Source: Myxococcales bacterium
Lineage (GTDB): Bacteria > Myxococcota_A > UBA9160 > SMWR01
Assembly (NCBI GenBank): GCA_022571825.1
Contig: JACZXC010000193.1
Coordinates: 1-6,141 of the forward strand
Length of the DNA: 6,141 nt
Direction: 5' to 3'
The notes beneath the pieces were generated by a model. The model was given only the letters and a program-made list of their open reading frames with translations, did not search any database and had not been told where the DNA came from. Below, in pieces: positions 6,066-6,141 of the stretch. A program made the position numbers and the translations under genes. Position 1 is the stretch's first letter. Every line of letters starts with the position of its first letter.

Positions 6066-6141
6066 CGCAAGGCCGGAGGCCGCGCAGTGAGCCGAAGGCG
6101 AACGAAGTCGTGTCGAGCCTAGGCCGGAGGCCGCGCAGTGA
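6066..6141. other. Intergenic tail after cysK
   Basis: These 76 nt contain no recognisable gene. There is no GC hairpin followed by a T-run, so no intrinsic terminator is evident. The stretch is taken up by the direct repeat described separately and a perfect palindrome GCCTAGGC at 6117-6124. Confidence 0.6.
6070..6141 (+). repeat. 51-nt-period direct repeat, one full unit and a truncated second
   Basis: The 21 bases at 6070-6090 (AGGCCGGAGGCC followed by GCGCAGTGA) recur exactly at 6121-6141, where the window ends. The 30 nt between them (from GCCGAAGGCGAACGAAGT) look like a diverged copy of the same pattern, so the element appears internally repetitive. Repeats of this purine-rich GAAGGCGAACGAAG style sit between genes in many GC-rich genomes, but I cannot assign this one to a named family. 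The element probably continues to the right. Confidence 0.8.

Noticed and set aside
6070..6141. CRISPR array (21-nt repeat with a 30-nt spacer)
   Set aside because: Only two copies are visible, the intervening DNA resembles the repeat itself, the repeat is short for CRISPR, and no cas gene is present.

Overview
The window is 6,141 bp of GC-rich bacterial chromosome, packed with housekeeping-type genes on both strands. Strong GC bias in third codon positions produces many long antisense shadow frames. A bacterial TruD, a B. subtilis-style N-terminal extension on RNase HII and general sequence character are compatible with a high-GC Deltaproteobacteria/Myxococcota-like organism. That placement is only an inference; there is no rRNA or other taxonomic marker here.

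Layout. (1) Positions 1-664, minus strand: the N-terminal two thirds of a PLP-dependent enzyme of the ACC deaminase/D-cysteine desulfhydrase family, running off the left edge. (2) Positions 665-846: a 182-bp divergent intergenic region with a good sigma70-like promoter pointing right (perfect TTGACA), two palindromes in its spacer, and a 15-bp tandem repeat in the presumed leader. (3) Positions 847-6065, plus strand: five closely spaced genes in one direction. These are an aldehyde dehydrogenase with an unusual basic/amphipathic C-terminal tail, a tandem-domain universal stress protein, RNase HII (rnhB), tRNA pseudouridine synthase D (truD) and cysteine synthase (cysK). Gaps are 37, 6, 17 and 17 nt with no convincing terminator, so a single operon is likely. 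(4) Positions 6066-6141: non-coding, holding the start of a 51-nt-period direct repeat cut off by the window end.

How the genes fit together: there is no obvious single pathway. The operon mixes aldehyde detoxification, stress response, RNA:DNA hybrid or ribonucleotide removal, tRNA modification and cysteine synthesis, which looks like a growth/stress housekeeping cluster. The divergent gene belongs to the same PLP fold (type II) as cysK, and its family includes cysteine-degrading enzymes.

I see no mobile element, CRISPR array, RNA gene or clearly new defence or biosynthetic system. The most interesting points are atypical residues in RNase HII (GVG instead of the GRG signature, and Met instead of Lys before the conserved GY), the aldehyde dehydrogenase tail, a changed active-site loop in the partial PLP enzyme, and three short repeat structures placed at gene boundaries.
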